Origin: Nocardioides alpinus
GTDB lineage: Bacteria; Actinomycetota; Actinomycetes; Propionibacteriales; Nocardioidaceae
Direction of reading: 5' to 3'
Length of the DNA: 64,000 nucleotides
Assembly (NCBI RefSeq): GCF_900112035.1
Contig: NZ_FOKC01000001.1
Span: forward strand, 682,001-746,000
Shown: piece after piece, positions 33,798 through 44,925 of the stretch
How the letters are laid out: the number at the start of each line of letters is the position of its first letter
Position numbering within the stretch: the stretch's first letter is position 1
Program-made: the position numbers and the translations under genes
Notes under the pieces: model-generated
What the model was told of the DNA's origin: nothing
The model's input: only the letters and a program-made list of their open reading frames with translations
Database searches by the model: none

Positions 33798-34664
33798 TCA
33801 GCCGTGGTGGAGCAACCCCAGCAGGTACTCGCCGTAGCCGCTCTTGCGCAGCGGCTGGGCGCGCGCGACGAGCTCGTCGTCGGTCATCCAGCCCATCCGC
33901 CAGGCGACCTCCTCGGGCGCGCCGACCTTGAAGCCCTGCCGACCCTCGATGGTGCGTACGAAGTTGGAGGCGTCGTTGAGCGAGTCGAACGTGCCGGTGT
34001 CGAGCCACGCGGTCCCGCGGGGCAGCACCTCGACGTGGAGGCGGCCCTCCTCGAGGTAGCGGCGGTTGAGGTCGGTGATCTCCAGCTCGCCGCGCGCCGA
34101 CGGCGCCAGCTCGGCGGCGTACGGCACCACGTCGTTGTCGTAGAAGTAGAGCCCCGGCACCGCGAAGTCGCTCTTGGGGTGCTCGGGCTTCTCCTCCAGC
34201 GACAGCGCGCGGCCCTGGTCGTCGAACTCCACGACGCCGTAGGCCCGCGGGTCCGCCACGTGGTAGCCGAAGACCGCGGCACCGTCGAGCTCGGAGAAGC
34301 GCAGCAGCTGCGAGCCGAGGCCGGAGCCGTAGAAGATGTTGTCGCCCAGCACCAGCGCGGACCGGTCGCTGCCGATGTGGTCGGCGCCGATGATGAACGC
34401 CTGGGCCAGACCGTCCGGTGAGGGCTGGACCGCGAAGGTCAGGTTGATGCCGAACTGCGAGCCGTCGCCGAGCAGCCGGTGGAAGCCCTCGGCCTCGTGG
34501 GGCGTGGTGATGATGAGGATGTCCCGGATGCCCGCGAGCATCAGCGTGGACAGCGGGTAGTAGATCATCGGCTTGTCGTAGACCGGGACCAGCTGCTTGC
34601 TGATGCCCTGGGTGATGGGGTGCAGTCGCGAGCCGGTGCCTCCGGCCAGGATGATTCCACGCAT
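33798..34664 (-). CDS. rmlA: Glucose-1-phosphate thymidylyltransferase
   Basis: The protein is 288 aa, the normal RmlA length. [24 protein letters not shown] is the nucleotide-binding loop. [58 protein letters not shown] and [18 protein letters not shown] are all conserved RmlA/RfbA blocks. It makes dTDP-glucose for dTDP-L-rhamnose. The start is at 34664, with TAGGGT 7 nt upstream (34672-34677). It is divergent from the DUF4012 gene; rmlB and the rmlC-rmlD fusion lie beyond that gene. Confidence 0.95.
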   Translation of the reverse strand: MRGIILAGGTGSRLHPITQGISKQLVPVYDKPMIYYPLSTLMLAGIRDILIITTPHEAEGFHRLLGDGSQFGINLTFAVQPSPDGLAQAFIIGADHIGSDRSALVLGDNIFYGSGLGSQLLRFSELDGAAVFGYHVADPRAYGVVEFDDQGRALSLEEKPEHPKSDFAVPGLYFYDNDVVPYAAELAPSARGELEITDLNRRYLEEGRLHVEVLPRGTAWLDTGTFDSLNDASNFVRTIEGRQGFKVGAPEEVAWRMGWMTDDELVARAQPLRKSGYGEYLLGLLHHG

Positions 34665-34671
34665 GGGCCTC

Positions 34672-34677
34672 ACCCTA
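34672..34677 (-). promoter_or_regulatory. -10-like TAGGGT for rmlA
   Basis: Reads TAGGGT on the minus strand, 7 nt before the rmlA ATG. Confidence 0.5.
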
Positions 34678-34741
34678 GGGGCCCGACGACGGGCCCAGCC
34701 ATTGACCGGCGCGGTTCGGTGTGGTTTGACACCATGTGCGC

Positions 34742-37657
<2,916 letters not shown>

Positions 37658-37658
<1 letters not shown>

Positions 37659-39082
37659 TGGCGTCCCTCCCCTCCCTCGAGACGACGGCGATCCCCGGCC
37701 TGGTCGTCGTACGGCTGGACCGTCGCGACGACGACCGCGGGTTCTTCAAGGAGAACTGGCAGCGCGAGAAGATGCTCGCCATCGGGCTGCCCGACTTCGG
37801 CCCGGTGCAGAACAACGTCTCCTTCAACGGCGACCGCGGCGTCACCCGCGGCATCCACACCGAGCCGTGGGACAAGTTCATCTCGCTGGCCACCGGCCGC
37901 ATCTTCGGCGCCTGGGTCGACATGCGCCAGGGCGAGACGTTCGGCGCGACCTTCACCCTCGAGATGGACACCGCCGTGGCGGTCTTCGTGCCGCGCGGCG
38001 TGGGCAACAGCTACCAGGTCCTCGAGGACGCGACGGCCTACACCTACCTCGTCAACGAGCACTGGCGTCCCGGCGTGGCCTACCCCGCACTCGCGCTCGA
38101 CGACCCGAACGCGGCGATCGCCTGGCCGATCCCCCTCACCGAGGCGATCATCAGCGAGAAGGACCAGAACAACCCCACGCTCGACCCGTCCACCGCGATG
38201 GCGCCGAAGAAGACGCTGATCGTCGGGGCACTGGGCCAGCTCGGCCGGGCGCTGCACGCCGCGCACCCCGACGCGGACCGCGTCGATCTCTTCACAGGCG
38301 AAGGTGTCACGGCGCTCGACCTGACCGACTCCGAGGCGGTCGCCGCGTGGCCGTGGCACGAGTACGCCGTGGTGCTCAACGCAGCGGCCTACACCGCGGT
38401 CGACGCCGCCGAGACCACCGAGGGGCGCGTCGCCGCCTGGGCTGCCAACGCCACCGGCCCTGCCACCCTGGCCCGCCTGGCCCGCGAGCACGCCTTCACG
38501 CTCGTGCACTACTCGTCGGAGTACGTCTTTGACGGCACCGCAGCACTGGACCCCGGCCACACCGAGGACGAGCCGCTGTCCCCGCTCGGTGTCTACGCCC
38601 AGTCGAAGGCCGCGGGCGACCTCGCCGTCGGCCTCGCGCCGCGCCACTACCTGCTGCGGACGTCGTGGGTGATCGGCGAGGGCAACAACTTCGTACGCAC
38701 CATGCGCGGACTCGCCGAGAAGGGCGTCTCCCCCAGCGTCGTCGACGACCAGGTCGGCCGGCTCACCTTCACCGGCGAGCTCGTCCGCGCGACCCAGCAC
38801 CTGCTGGAGTCCGCAGCAGCGTTCGGCACCTACAACGTCTCCAACGGCGGCGCCGCGATGTCGTGGCGCGAGATCGCGCAGGCGGTCTTCGAGCGCTCGG
38901 GCCGCAGCGCGGACGACGTCTCCGGCACGACCACCGCGACCTACGCCGAGGGCGTGCTGGCGCAGGGCAAGCCGTTCGCTCCGCGTCCGCTCAACTCCGC
39001 GATGTCGCTGGAGAAGATCCGTGCCACCGGCTTCGAGGCCGAGGACGCGCTGGTCGCGCTCGACCGCTACCTGGCCGACTGA
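37658..39082 (+). CDS. RmlC-RmlD bifunctional fusion (dTDP-rhamnose synthesis)
   Basis: The protein is 474 aa. Residues 1-180 are an RmlC-like cupin (DDRGFFKENWQREKM, VQNNVSFNGDRGVTRGIHTEP, VFVPRGVGNSYQVLED, YTYLVNEHW). Residues 187-474 are RmlD, dTDP-4-dehydrorhamnose reductase (TLIVGALGQLGRALH, NAAAYTAVDAAET, HYSSEYVFDG, YAQSKAAGD with YxxxK, LRTSWVIGEGNNFVRTM). The cupin keeps the catalytic-type H in RGIHTEP, although the usual RGLHxQ wording is altered. Both last steps of dTDP-L-rhamnose formation would thus be physically linked. The 3' gap is filled with dispersed repeats. Confidence 0.93.
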
Positions 39083-39300
39083 CCTCGGTTTCGACACGCT
39101 CGCTGCACTCGCTGCTCAACCAGCGGTAGAGGACCGCCTGTCGAGCAGGACGAGCGGTTGAGCAGGGCGAGGAACGAGCCCGTGTCGAAATCAGCGGTAC
39201 CGGGCCGCCGGTCGAGCACGACGAGCGGTACCAGCGCCGCCGAGCCGCCGGTTGAGCAGGGCGAGGAACGAGCCCGTGTCGAAACCAGCGGCGAGGACGA
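39083..39300. repeat. Convergent gap with dispersed GTTGAGCAG/CTCAACCAG repeats
   Basis: Contains CGGTTTCGACACGCTCG followed by GCTGCTCAACCAGCGG (39086-39126). Inverted relatives follow (GTTGAGCAGGGCGAGGAACG twice, GTGTCGAAATCAGCGG, GTGTCGAAACCAGCGG). No gene is seen. It separates the RmlC-RmlD fusion from the DUF2516 gene. Confidence 0.75.
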
Positions 39301-39597
39301 TCAGCGGTGGCCCGAGGTGACCTCGCGCAGCGCAGGACGTACGTCGGCGAGGTAGACGAGCGAGGCGATGGTGAAGACGAGGTGGATGATCCCGAACGGC
39401 GAGGAGCCGATGAGGATCAGCTGCGCGGCGAAGCCCAGGCCGGTGATCGCGCACCATGCCGGCTTGGTGAGCTTGCCGGCTGCCTCGTAGGCCTCGGTGG
39501 AGTAGGTCAGTGAGTTGACGAACGCGAACCCCTTGACCGCGAGCAGCACCAGGAGCACGACGAGCATCAGCGTGCTCTCGAACGCGTAGATGTTCAC
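39301..39597 (-). CDS. DUF2516 family membrane protein
   Basis: The protein is 98 aa from GTG with three hydrophobic spans (LMLVVLLVLLAVKGFAFVNSL, AWCAITGLGFAAQLILIG, IIHLVFTIASLVYLAD) and the DUF2516 pattern around RPALREVTSG. It lies directly downstream of the HbhA-like gene on the same strand, as in the M. tuberculosis Rv0474-Rv0475-Rv0476 segment. TAGGCT lies 6 nt before the start (39604-39609), so it can be transcribed separately. Function unknown. Confidence 0.85.
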   Translation of the reverse strand: MNIYAFESTLMLVVLLVLLAVKGFAFVNSLTYSTEAYEAAGKLTKPAWCAITGLGFAAQLILIGSSPFGIIHLVFTIASLVYLADVRPALREVTSGHR

Positions 39598-39627
39598 TGC
39601 CCCAGCCTAACGACCCCGGACATGCAA

Positions 39628-39656
39628 GGACCCCCGTCCGACTCGGACGGGGGTCC
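39628..39656. terminator. Strong hairpin between hbhA-like and DUF2516 genes
   Basis: GGACCCCCGTCCG and CGGACGGGGGTCC form a perfect 13-bp stem with a 3-nt loop. It lies 50 bp after the HbhA-like stop, with no clear U-tract. Confidence 0.75.
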
Positions 39657-39707
39657 CGGATCAGCTCAGAACAGCGTCAGCTGGTCCGCGTCTGGGGCTG
39701 TTGCTCT

Positions 39708-40421
39708 TCAGTCGCCGACCTTCTCGGCGGCGTCGGCAACGGCCTTGACCGCGGAGGTGGCGGTGTTCGCGGCAGCCGTGGTGGTGGCCTTGGCACTGCT
39801 CTGCGCGGTGGCGGTCTTCTTGGCCGCGGTCTTGCGAGCGGTCGTGGCGGCGGCCTTCTTGCCGGCAGCCTTCTGCGTGGCCTTCTTGGCGGTCGGCTTC
39901 GGCTTGGGGGCGACCTTGGTGGCGGCGGTCTTGTCGGCGGCGGCGACGTTGGCGTCGGCGGCCTTCTTGGCCTGGGTCGTGGTGGTCTTGGCCTTCGACA
40001 CGGTCGTCTTGGCGGACTTCACGGTCGCCTTGGTCGACTCCTGGCGGCGGATGCGGCCGACGAGGGACTCGCCGCGCTTGACCAGCTCGGTGTAGGTGGC
40101 GTTGGCCGCGGCGACGTTCTCGTCGACCAGCGTGGAGACCTTGGCGGGGTAGGCCTTGGCCTCGGACTGCAGCTCGGCGACGCGGGCCTCGACGGCGGCG
40201 CGACGGGCCTGGGCGTCCTTGGCGAGGGCGTCGACGCGGGCGTTGACGACGGCCTTCGGGTCGGCAGCGGTCTTCGAGGCGCGCTTCTGCACGGCGGTGA
40301 CGCGCTTCTGCACGTCGGCGACGGCGTCGCGGACGACCTCGACGGCCAGGTCGGTCACGCCGACACCGGCGAGGACGGGCTTGAGGGCTTCGGTCTTGAT
40401 GTCGAACTTGGCGGTTGCCAT
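39708..40421 (-). CDS. hbhA: HbhA-like heparin-binding/histone-like protein
   Basis: The protein is 237 aa with no signal peptide. The N-terminal two thirds are helical and coiled-coil prone (DLAVEVVRDAVADVQKRVTAV, AQARRAAVEARVAELQSEAKAYPAKV). The C-terminal 85 residues are a Lys/Ala/Thr tail (KKATQKAAGKKAAATTARKT style) like the heparin-binding tail of mycobacterial HBHA or a histone-H1 tail. An XRE regulator sits upstream and DUF2516 downstream, the same order as in M. tuberculosis. It may bind glycosaminoglycan, DNA or lipid bodies. AAGGAG precedes the ATG by 6-7 nt. Confidence 0.87.
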   Translation of the reverse strand: MATAKFDIKTEALKPVLAGVGVTDLAVEVVRDAVADVQKRVTAVQKRASKTAADPKAVVNARVDALAKDAQARRAAVEARVAELQSEAKAYPAKVSTLVDENVAAANATYTELVKRGESLVGRIRRQESTKATVKSAKTTVSKAKTTTTQAKKAADANVAAADKTAATKVAPKPKPTAKKATQKAAGKKAAATTARKTAAKKTATAQSSAKATTTAAANTATSAVKAVADAAEKVGD

Positions 40422-40447
40422 GTCGTGCTCCTTCTGGTGGGTGGTGA

Positions 40448-40864
40448 TCAGGTCTGGGACTGGGTGGGGGCGTCGCGCTCGTTGAGGGCCACGAACGACG
40501 CGTGCACGTCGAGCAGCGACTGCTTCTGCCGCTCGGTGAGGCCGGGGTCGGCGAGGACGGCCAGCTCCACGGAGCCGACCTGTCCGGGGTCGGGGTGCAC
40601 GATGCCGGCGCGGACGTAGAGCTGCTCGGCGGAGACGCGGAGGGCACGGGCGAGCTGCTGGAGCACCTCGGCCGACGGCTTGCGGAGGCCACGCTCGATC
40701 TGGCTCAGGTAGGGGTTGCTGACGCCGACCTGGTCGGCCAGCTGCCGCAGCGAGAGCTGGGCAGCGAGACGCTGCTCCTTGAGGTAGTCACCGAGCGAGT
40801 CGCCCAGGGAGCCCAGCGAGCCGACGACAGCCTTGCTCGTCTTGGTGCTCTTGTCCTTGGCCAT
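40448..40864 (-). CDS. XRE-family transcriptional regulator
   Basis: The protein is 138 aa. After a basic N-terminus (AKDKSTKTSKAVVG) the helix-turn-helix is LGDYLKEQRLAAQLSLRQLADQVGVSNPYLSQIERGLRKPS (residues about 26-66). A short C-terminal region contains VSAEQLYVRAGIV and LTERQKQSLLDVHASFVAL. It corresponds in position to Rv0474 upstream of hbhA. A palindrome TGCTAAC-ACCA-GTTAGCA lies 11 bp before its ATG and is the likely autoregulatory operator. GGAG lies a few nt before the ATG. Confidence 0.9.
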   Translation of the reverse strand: MAKDKSTKTSKAVVGSLGSLGDSLGDYLKEQRLAAQLSLRQLADQVGVSNPYLSQIERGLRKPSAEVLQQLARALRVSAEQLYVRAGIVHPDPGQVGSVELAVLADPGLTERQKQSLLDVHASFVALNERDAPTQSQT

Positions 40865-40874
40865 GTCTCCATTG

Positions 40875-40892
40875 TGCTAACACCAGTTAGCA
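40875..40892. promoter_or_regulatory. Palindromic operator TGCTAAC-N4-GTTAGCA
   Basis: A perfect 7-bp inverted repeat with a 4-nt spacer in the XRE regulator upstream region. A further GCTAAC half-site followed by TAG occurs at 40954. It is the best candidate site for the adjacent XRE repressor. Confidence 0.6.
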
Positions 40893-40958
40893 AAACACAA
40901 ACCACGAGCACGTGACAGGCCTCACACAGCCCGATTCTACGCGGGATACAGGCGCTAA

Positions 40959-41924
40959 CTAGAAGGCAGCACGGATCACACCGACGGGCTTCCCGCCGCC
41001 CAGCAGGTCCAGCCGGCCGGTGGTCTCGACCGCCTCCGCGTCGACCCCTGCCTCCCGCAGGACGCCGGATCGCCGCAGCGCCTCGGCCATCAGGACCGGC
41101 CGGACGCGGGGGGCGCCGTCGTCGGTCTTCAGCGCCCAGGCACGCCCGTCCGGCAGGGCGATGGCGTAACAGGACTCCGCGCCCGCCTTGCCGATCAGCC
41201 CGGGGATCGCGCGGTGCAGCGCCAGCTCGTCGCGCGTGGTGCCGCTGACGTACTCCGGGTGCCGGCGGATCGCCTCGGCCACCCGGTGCTCGGGACCCTC
41301 GGTCGCGGTGGCGAGCGAGGCGAACGCCCGCGCCAGTCCCGTCAGGGACGTGGACAGGAGGGGCGCCCCGCAGCCGTCGACAGCGACCGTGTCGACCGGT
41401 TCGCCGGTGATCCGGGCAAAGGTCTCGCCGATCGCCAGCTGCAGCGGGTGCGTGGGGTCGAGATAGGTCGCGGTGTCCCAGCCCTTCAGGACGCACGTGG
41501 CCAGCATCGCGGCGTGCTTGCCCGAGCAGTTCATCAGGATCGACGACCTCGACCCGCCTGCACGGATGACCGCCTCTCGCGCGCCGTCGTCCAGGGGGTA
41601 GTCGACCGGGGTCTGCAGCGCCGACTCGTCCAGCCCGGCGGACGCCAGCGTGCGGCGTACGCCGTCGACGTGGAAGGGCTCCCCGGAGTGCGACGCGCAG
41701 GCCAGCGCCAGCAGGTCCGGCGGGAGGTCGAGGCCGAGCTCCACCATCGCCAGGGCCTGGATCGGCTTGTTGCTGGACCGGGGCAGCACGGGCGCGACGA
41801 CCTCCCCGACCGACCACTCGACGCTTCCGTCGGCGGCGAGCGCCACGAGGGAGCCGTAGTGGTGACCCTCCACGAATCCGGAGCGGACGATCTCGGCGAC
41901 GACGGGCAGACCAGCGGCAGGCAT
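40959..41924 (-). CDS. Asparaginase (asparaginase II/AnsA-like family)
   Basis: The protein is 321 aa. VAEIVRSGFVEGHHYGSLVAL, LPRSSNKPIQALAMVELGL, ACASHSGEPFHVDGVRRTL, ILMNCSGKHAAMLATCVLKGWDTATYLDPTHPLQ and VDGCGAPLLSTSLTGLARAFA match the asparaginase-II-like family typified by Rhizobium, with the S-N-K-P and N-C-S-G-K-H signatures. It hydrolyses L-asparagine in the cytoplasm. The ATG at 41924 has TAGCCT 7 nt upstream (41932-41937). It is divergent from the cysC fusion. Confidence 0.92.
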   Translation of the reverse strand: MPAAGLPVVAEIVRSGFVEGHHYGSLVALAADGSVEWSVGEVVAPVLPRSSNKPIQALAMVELGLDLPPDLLALACASHSGEPFHVDGVRRTLASAGLDESALQTPVDYPLDDGAREAVIRAGGSRSSILMNCSGKHAAMLATCVLKGWDTATYLDPTHPLQLAIGETFARITGEPVDTVAVDGCGAPLLSTSLTGLARAFASLATATEGPEHRVAEAIRRHPEYVSGTTRDELALHRAIPGLIGKAGAESCYAIALPDGRAWALKTDDGAPRVRPVLMAEALRRSGVLREAGVDAEAVETTGRLDLLGGGKPVGVIRAAF

Positions 41925-41931
41925 GGGGCGC

Positions 41932-41937
41932 AGGCTA
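41932..41937 (-). promoter_or_regulatory. -10-like TAGCCT for the asparaginase gene
   Basis: Reads TAGCCT on the minus strand, 7 nt before the ATG. On the other side GAGGAT (41982-41987) lies 6 nt before the cysC-fusion GTG. Confidence 0.45.
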
Positions 41938-41993
41938 CCGACGGTCTCGACTCCGCTCGACCAGTGGCTGGGGCCCGGTGAGAGGATGCGCGG

Positions 41994-43274
41994 GTGATCC
42001 AGCACTGCCCGACGCCGACCGAGCTCGACGACCTGGAGCTCCTGGTCTCCGGCGCCTACGCGCCCCTCACCCGCTTCAACGAGCCCGGGAGTGCGGTGAC
42101 GCTGGCCCTGCCGGACGGTGCCGCCGACGCCGAGCTCGTCGACCCCGAGGGGCTGCCGCTGGCGCGCCTCGCCGCGGACGGGACGCTCGAGCCGCTGACC
42201 CACGCGCAGTACGGCCCCTTCCGGCGCCTGCACCTCACCCCGGCGCAGGTCCGCGAGCAGCACGCGGGAGCGACCTTCGTCCCGGTCGTCGACGCACTCA
42301 CCGACGGTGAGCTCGACGAGGTCCGCGGCCTCGGTCGTGTGGTCCTGCTGGCGCTCATGGGCACCGGCACCTCGTCCCTCTCCCCTGTCGCGCTGGTCCG
42401 TGCCACCCTCGCCGCGGCCGAGCTGCTCGACGACGCGGCCGTGGTCGCCGTACCCCTCCCCGCCCACGGCGACGCCGACGCCGACCACGCGCTGGGTGCG
42501 CAGGTGGTCGAGACGTACGCCGGGGGTGACCCGGTGCACGCGCTGTCAGACTCCGGTCGCTGGTTGAGCAGCGAGCGTGTCGACGACGACCGCTGGTTGA
42601 GCAGCGAGCGTGTCGACGGCGACCGCTGGTTGAGCAGCGAGCGCAGCGAGCGTGTCGAAACCGAGGCCACCTACCCCGACAGCATCGCCGCGATCGTCGC
42701 CGCCGACCGCCCCGAGCCGGAGGCGCAGGGCCTGGTGCTGTTCTTCACCGGCCTGTCGGGCAGCGGCAAGTCGACCCTCGCCCGCGCGCTGACGGACCTG
42801 CTGCTCGAGCAGGGTGGCCGCTCGGTGACGAGCCTCGACGGCGACGTCGTACGCCGGCACCTCTCGGCCGGACTGACCTTCTCCAAGGCCGACCGCGAGA
42901 CCAACATCCGACGCATCGGCTGGGTGGCCGCCGAGATCGCCCGCCACGGCGGCGTCGCGGTCTGCTCGCCCATCGCGCCCTTCGCCGAGACCCGCGAGCA
43001 GGTGGAGCAGATGGTCGAGGGCGCCGGCGGCGCGTTCTTCCTGGTCCACGTCGCCACCCCGCTGGAGGAGTGCGAGCGCCGCGACCGCAAGGGGCTCTAC
43101 GCCAAGGCCAGGGCCGGCGAGATCCCCGAGTTCACCGGCATCTCCTCGCCCTACGAGGAGCCCGACGACCCGGCCGTACGCGTCGACACCACCGGCCGCA
43201 CCATCGAGGACGCCCTCGACGACGTGCTGGTCGCGCTCGACGAGGCCGGCTACCTCCACCTCACCCGCTCATGA
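41994..43274 (+). CDS. cysC: Adenylylsulfate kinase with degenerate ATP-sulfurylase-like N-domain
   Basis: The protein is 426 aa from GTG. The C-terminal 185 residues are APS kinase: P-loop GLSGSGKSTLARAL (about 253), SLDGDVVRRHLSAGLTFSKADRETNIRRIGWVAAEIARHGG, and YAKARAGEIPEFTGISSPYEEP. The N-terminal 185 residues resemble the ATP sulfurylase PUA-like and catalytic regions (VSGAYAPLTRF, VETYAGGDPVHA) but lack the QxRNxxH and GRDHAG motifs, so it is unlikely to be an active sulfurylase; CysDN at 48502 provides that. The linker (residues 189-224) is three in-frame copies of a dispersed DNA repeat encoding RWLSSERV. It overlaps the phosphatase gene by 4 bp. Confidence 0.92.
   Translation: MIQHCPTPTELDDLELLVSGAYAPLTRFNEPGSAVTLALPDGAADAELVDPEGLPLARLAADGTLEPLTHAQYGPFRRLHLTPAQVREQHAGATFVPVVDALTDGELDEVRGLGRVVLLALMGTGTSSLSPVALVRATLAAAELLDDAAVVAVPLPAHGDADADHALGAQVVETYAGGDPVHALSDSGRWLSSERVDDDRWLSSERVDGDRWLSSERSERVETEATYPDSIAAIVAADRPEPEAQGLVLFFTGLSGSGKSTLARALTDLLLEQGGRSVTSLDGDVVRRHLSAGLTFSKADRETNIRRIGWVAAEIARHGGVAVCSPIAPFAETREQVEQMVEGAGGAFFLVHVATPLEECERRDRKGLYAKARAGEIPEFTGISSPYEEPDDPAVRVDTTGRTIEDALDDVLVALDEAGYLHLTRS
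42558..42666. repeat. Dispersed repeat inside the cysC reading frame, three copies
   Basis: Two perfect-length 33-bp copies (42558-42590, 42591-42623; only one base differs) and a longer third copy to 42666 share the core CGCTGGTTGAGCAGCGAGCG. All are in frame and encode RWLSSERVD-type units. The core is the reverse complement of the intergenic repeat at 33647 and 39105. Confidence 0.85.
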
Positions 43275-43828
43275 CCGAGCCCCTCAAGGTGCTCTTCGTC
43301 TGCACCGCCAACATCTGCCGCTCGCCGGCGATGGAGCTGATCGCCCGCGAGATGGCCGGATCGGCCGACATCGTCTTCACCAGCTCCGGCACGCACGCGC
43401 GCAACCGTCACCGGATGAGCTCCGACATGGCCGCCACCCTGACCGAAGGCAGCGCCGACGACTTCCGCAGCCGGCACCTCACCGCAGCGATGCTCACCGA
43501 TGCCGACCTGGTGCTCACCGCCGAGCAGGTGCACCGCCAGCACATCCTCGACGACTTCCCCCAGCTGCACCGCCAGGTGTTCACGCTGGGCCAGTTCGCC
43601 GCCGCCGTCGCCGAGGTGGGCGACGACGACTCCGGCGCCCTGAGCGGGCGCGACCTCGTGGCCGCGGCCGCGCAACGACGTACGCCGTCCGCCCCGGAGC
43701 ACGACGTCGCGGACCCCTACCGGCGCGGGAAGGCAGCCGCCGAGAAGGCAACCGGCACAATCACTGACATGCTCAGCGTGATCGTGCCCCGGCTGACGGG
43801 CTCACCGGCAGGGAGGGAGGGCGCATGA
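43271..43828 (+). CDS. Low-molecular-weight protein tyrosine phosphatase
   Basis: The protein is 185 aa. VLFVCTANICRSPAMELIAREM carries the CX5R(S) active site (Cys11, Arg17). VFTSSGTHARNRHRMSSDM and the late VADPYRRG (D-P-Y/F general acid loop) complete the family pattern. In polysaccharide systems such enzymes (Wzb, PtpA types) dephosphorylate the BY-kinase tail; the kinase at 18702 is a plausible partner even though it is 23 kb away. It is coupled by ATGA overlaps to cysC before it and the TSUP gene after it. Confidence 0.92.
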   Translation: MTEPLKVLFVCTANICRSPAMELIAREMAGSADIVFTSSGTHARNRHRMSSDMAATLTEGSADDFRSRHLTAAMLTDADLVLTAEQVHRQHILDDFPQLHRQVFTLGQFAAAVAEVGDDDSGALSGRDLVAAAAQRRTPSAPEHDVADPYRRGKAAAEKATGTITDMLSVIVPRLTGSPAGREGA

Positions 43829-44835
43829 CCGACCTCATCACCGTCACGTTCTTCTCGATCCTCGCGGCCGGCTTCCTCGTCGGCATCGTCGTCGGGCTGA
43901 CCGGCATGGGCGGTGGCGCGCTGATGACCCCCGCTCTCCTCTTCCTGGGCGTCGGCGAGGCCGCGACCGTCGTGACGGCGGACCTCACGGCCGCGGCGGT
44001 CTACAAGACCGGTGGGGCGATCGTGCACAAGCGCGAGGGCTCGCCCAACATGCAGCTCGCCAAGTGGCTGATGATCGGGTCGATCCCGATGGCGCTGCTC
44101 GGTCCGCACCTCGTGGCGTGGTTCACCGACGACACCGAGCAGCTCAACTTCGTGCTCGTGATCTGCATCGGCTTCGCCCTCCTGCTCGCCGCGGCGACCT
44201 ACGCCCTGCGCCTCTACGTCAACCTGCAGCGGGTCCGTTCCGGCACGCACGTGCACAACGACGACCCGACCATCCGCGTCGTCCCCACGCTGCTCGTCGG
44301 GATGCTCGGCGGCCTGCTCGTCGGCATCACCAGCGTCGGCTCCGGCTCGGTGATCATGATCGCGCTGCTGATGCTCTACCCCGGCCTGTCGGCGGTGAGG
44401 CTGGTCGGCACCGACCTCGTCCAGGCCGTCCCGCTGGTGATGGCGGCCGCGATCTCCAACATCTTCCTGCACGGCATCGACTGGACGATCCTGATCCCCC
44501 TGGTCATCGGTTCGGTCCCCGGCACCATCCTCGGCGCGACCCTCGCCCCGCGCGTGCCGCAGTCCTTCATCCGACGCGGCATCGTCGTCGTGCTCACCAT
44601 GAGCGGCGTCGCCCTCCTCGACAAGTCCGGCTGGGCCCCCCTCGGCGTGGAGGAGACCCACCCCTTCCTCATCGCCGGCATCGGCCTCGCGACGCTCCTG
44701 ATCCTCCCGATCGTCTGGGGCTTCCTGCGCAAGCGCCAGGGCCTGCCGATGTTCGGCTCACCCACCATCGCGCAGCTCGAGGACCCGGCCTACCGGCCTG
44801 GCCTGGTCGGGATGAAGAAGATCGACGACGCCTGA
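43825..44835 (+). CDS. TauE/SafE (TSUP) family sulfite/sulfur-compound permease
   Basis: The protein is 336 aa with about eight membrane spans. GFLVGIVVGLTGMGGGALMTPALLFL and the second-half GGLLVGITSVGSGSVIMIALLMLYPG are the paired G-x-G-G-G/G-S-G-S motifs of the family. VGTDLVQAVPLVMAAAI follows. The CysC gene two positions upstream suggests export of sulfite or uptake of a sulfur compound. The short coding overlap with the phosphatase implies co-translation. Confidence 0.92.
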   Translation: MTDLITVTFFSILAAGFLVGIVVGLTGMGGGALMTPALLFLGVGEAATVVTADLTAAAVYKTGGAIVHKREGSPNMQLAKWLMIGSIPMALLGPHLVAWFTDDTEQLNFVLVICIGFALLLAAATYALRLYVNLQRVRSGTHVHNDDPTIRVVPTLLVGMLGGLLVGITSVGSGSVIMIALLMLYPGLSAVRLVGTDLVQAVPLVMAAAISNIFLHGIDWTILIPLVIGSVPGTILGATLAPRVPQSFIRRGIVVVLTMSGVALLDKSGWAPLGVEETHPFLIAGIGLATLLILPIVWGFLRKRQGLPMFGSPTIAQLEDPAYRPGLVGMKKIDDA

Positions 44836-44925
44836 CAGCACGCCTGCTCCCCGGTCCGGGAGTGGTGGACTGGCCCACCGGCAATTGCCTTGCGGTTCGT
44901 CGGCCAGCGAGGATCATCGAAGGAC

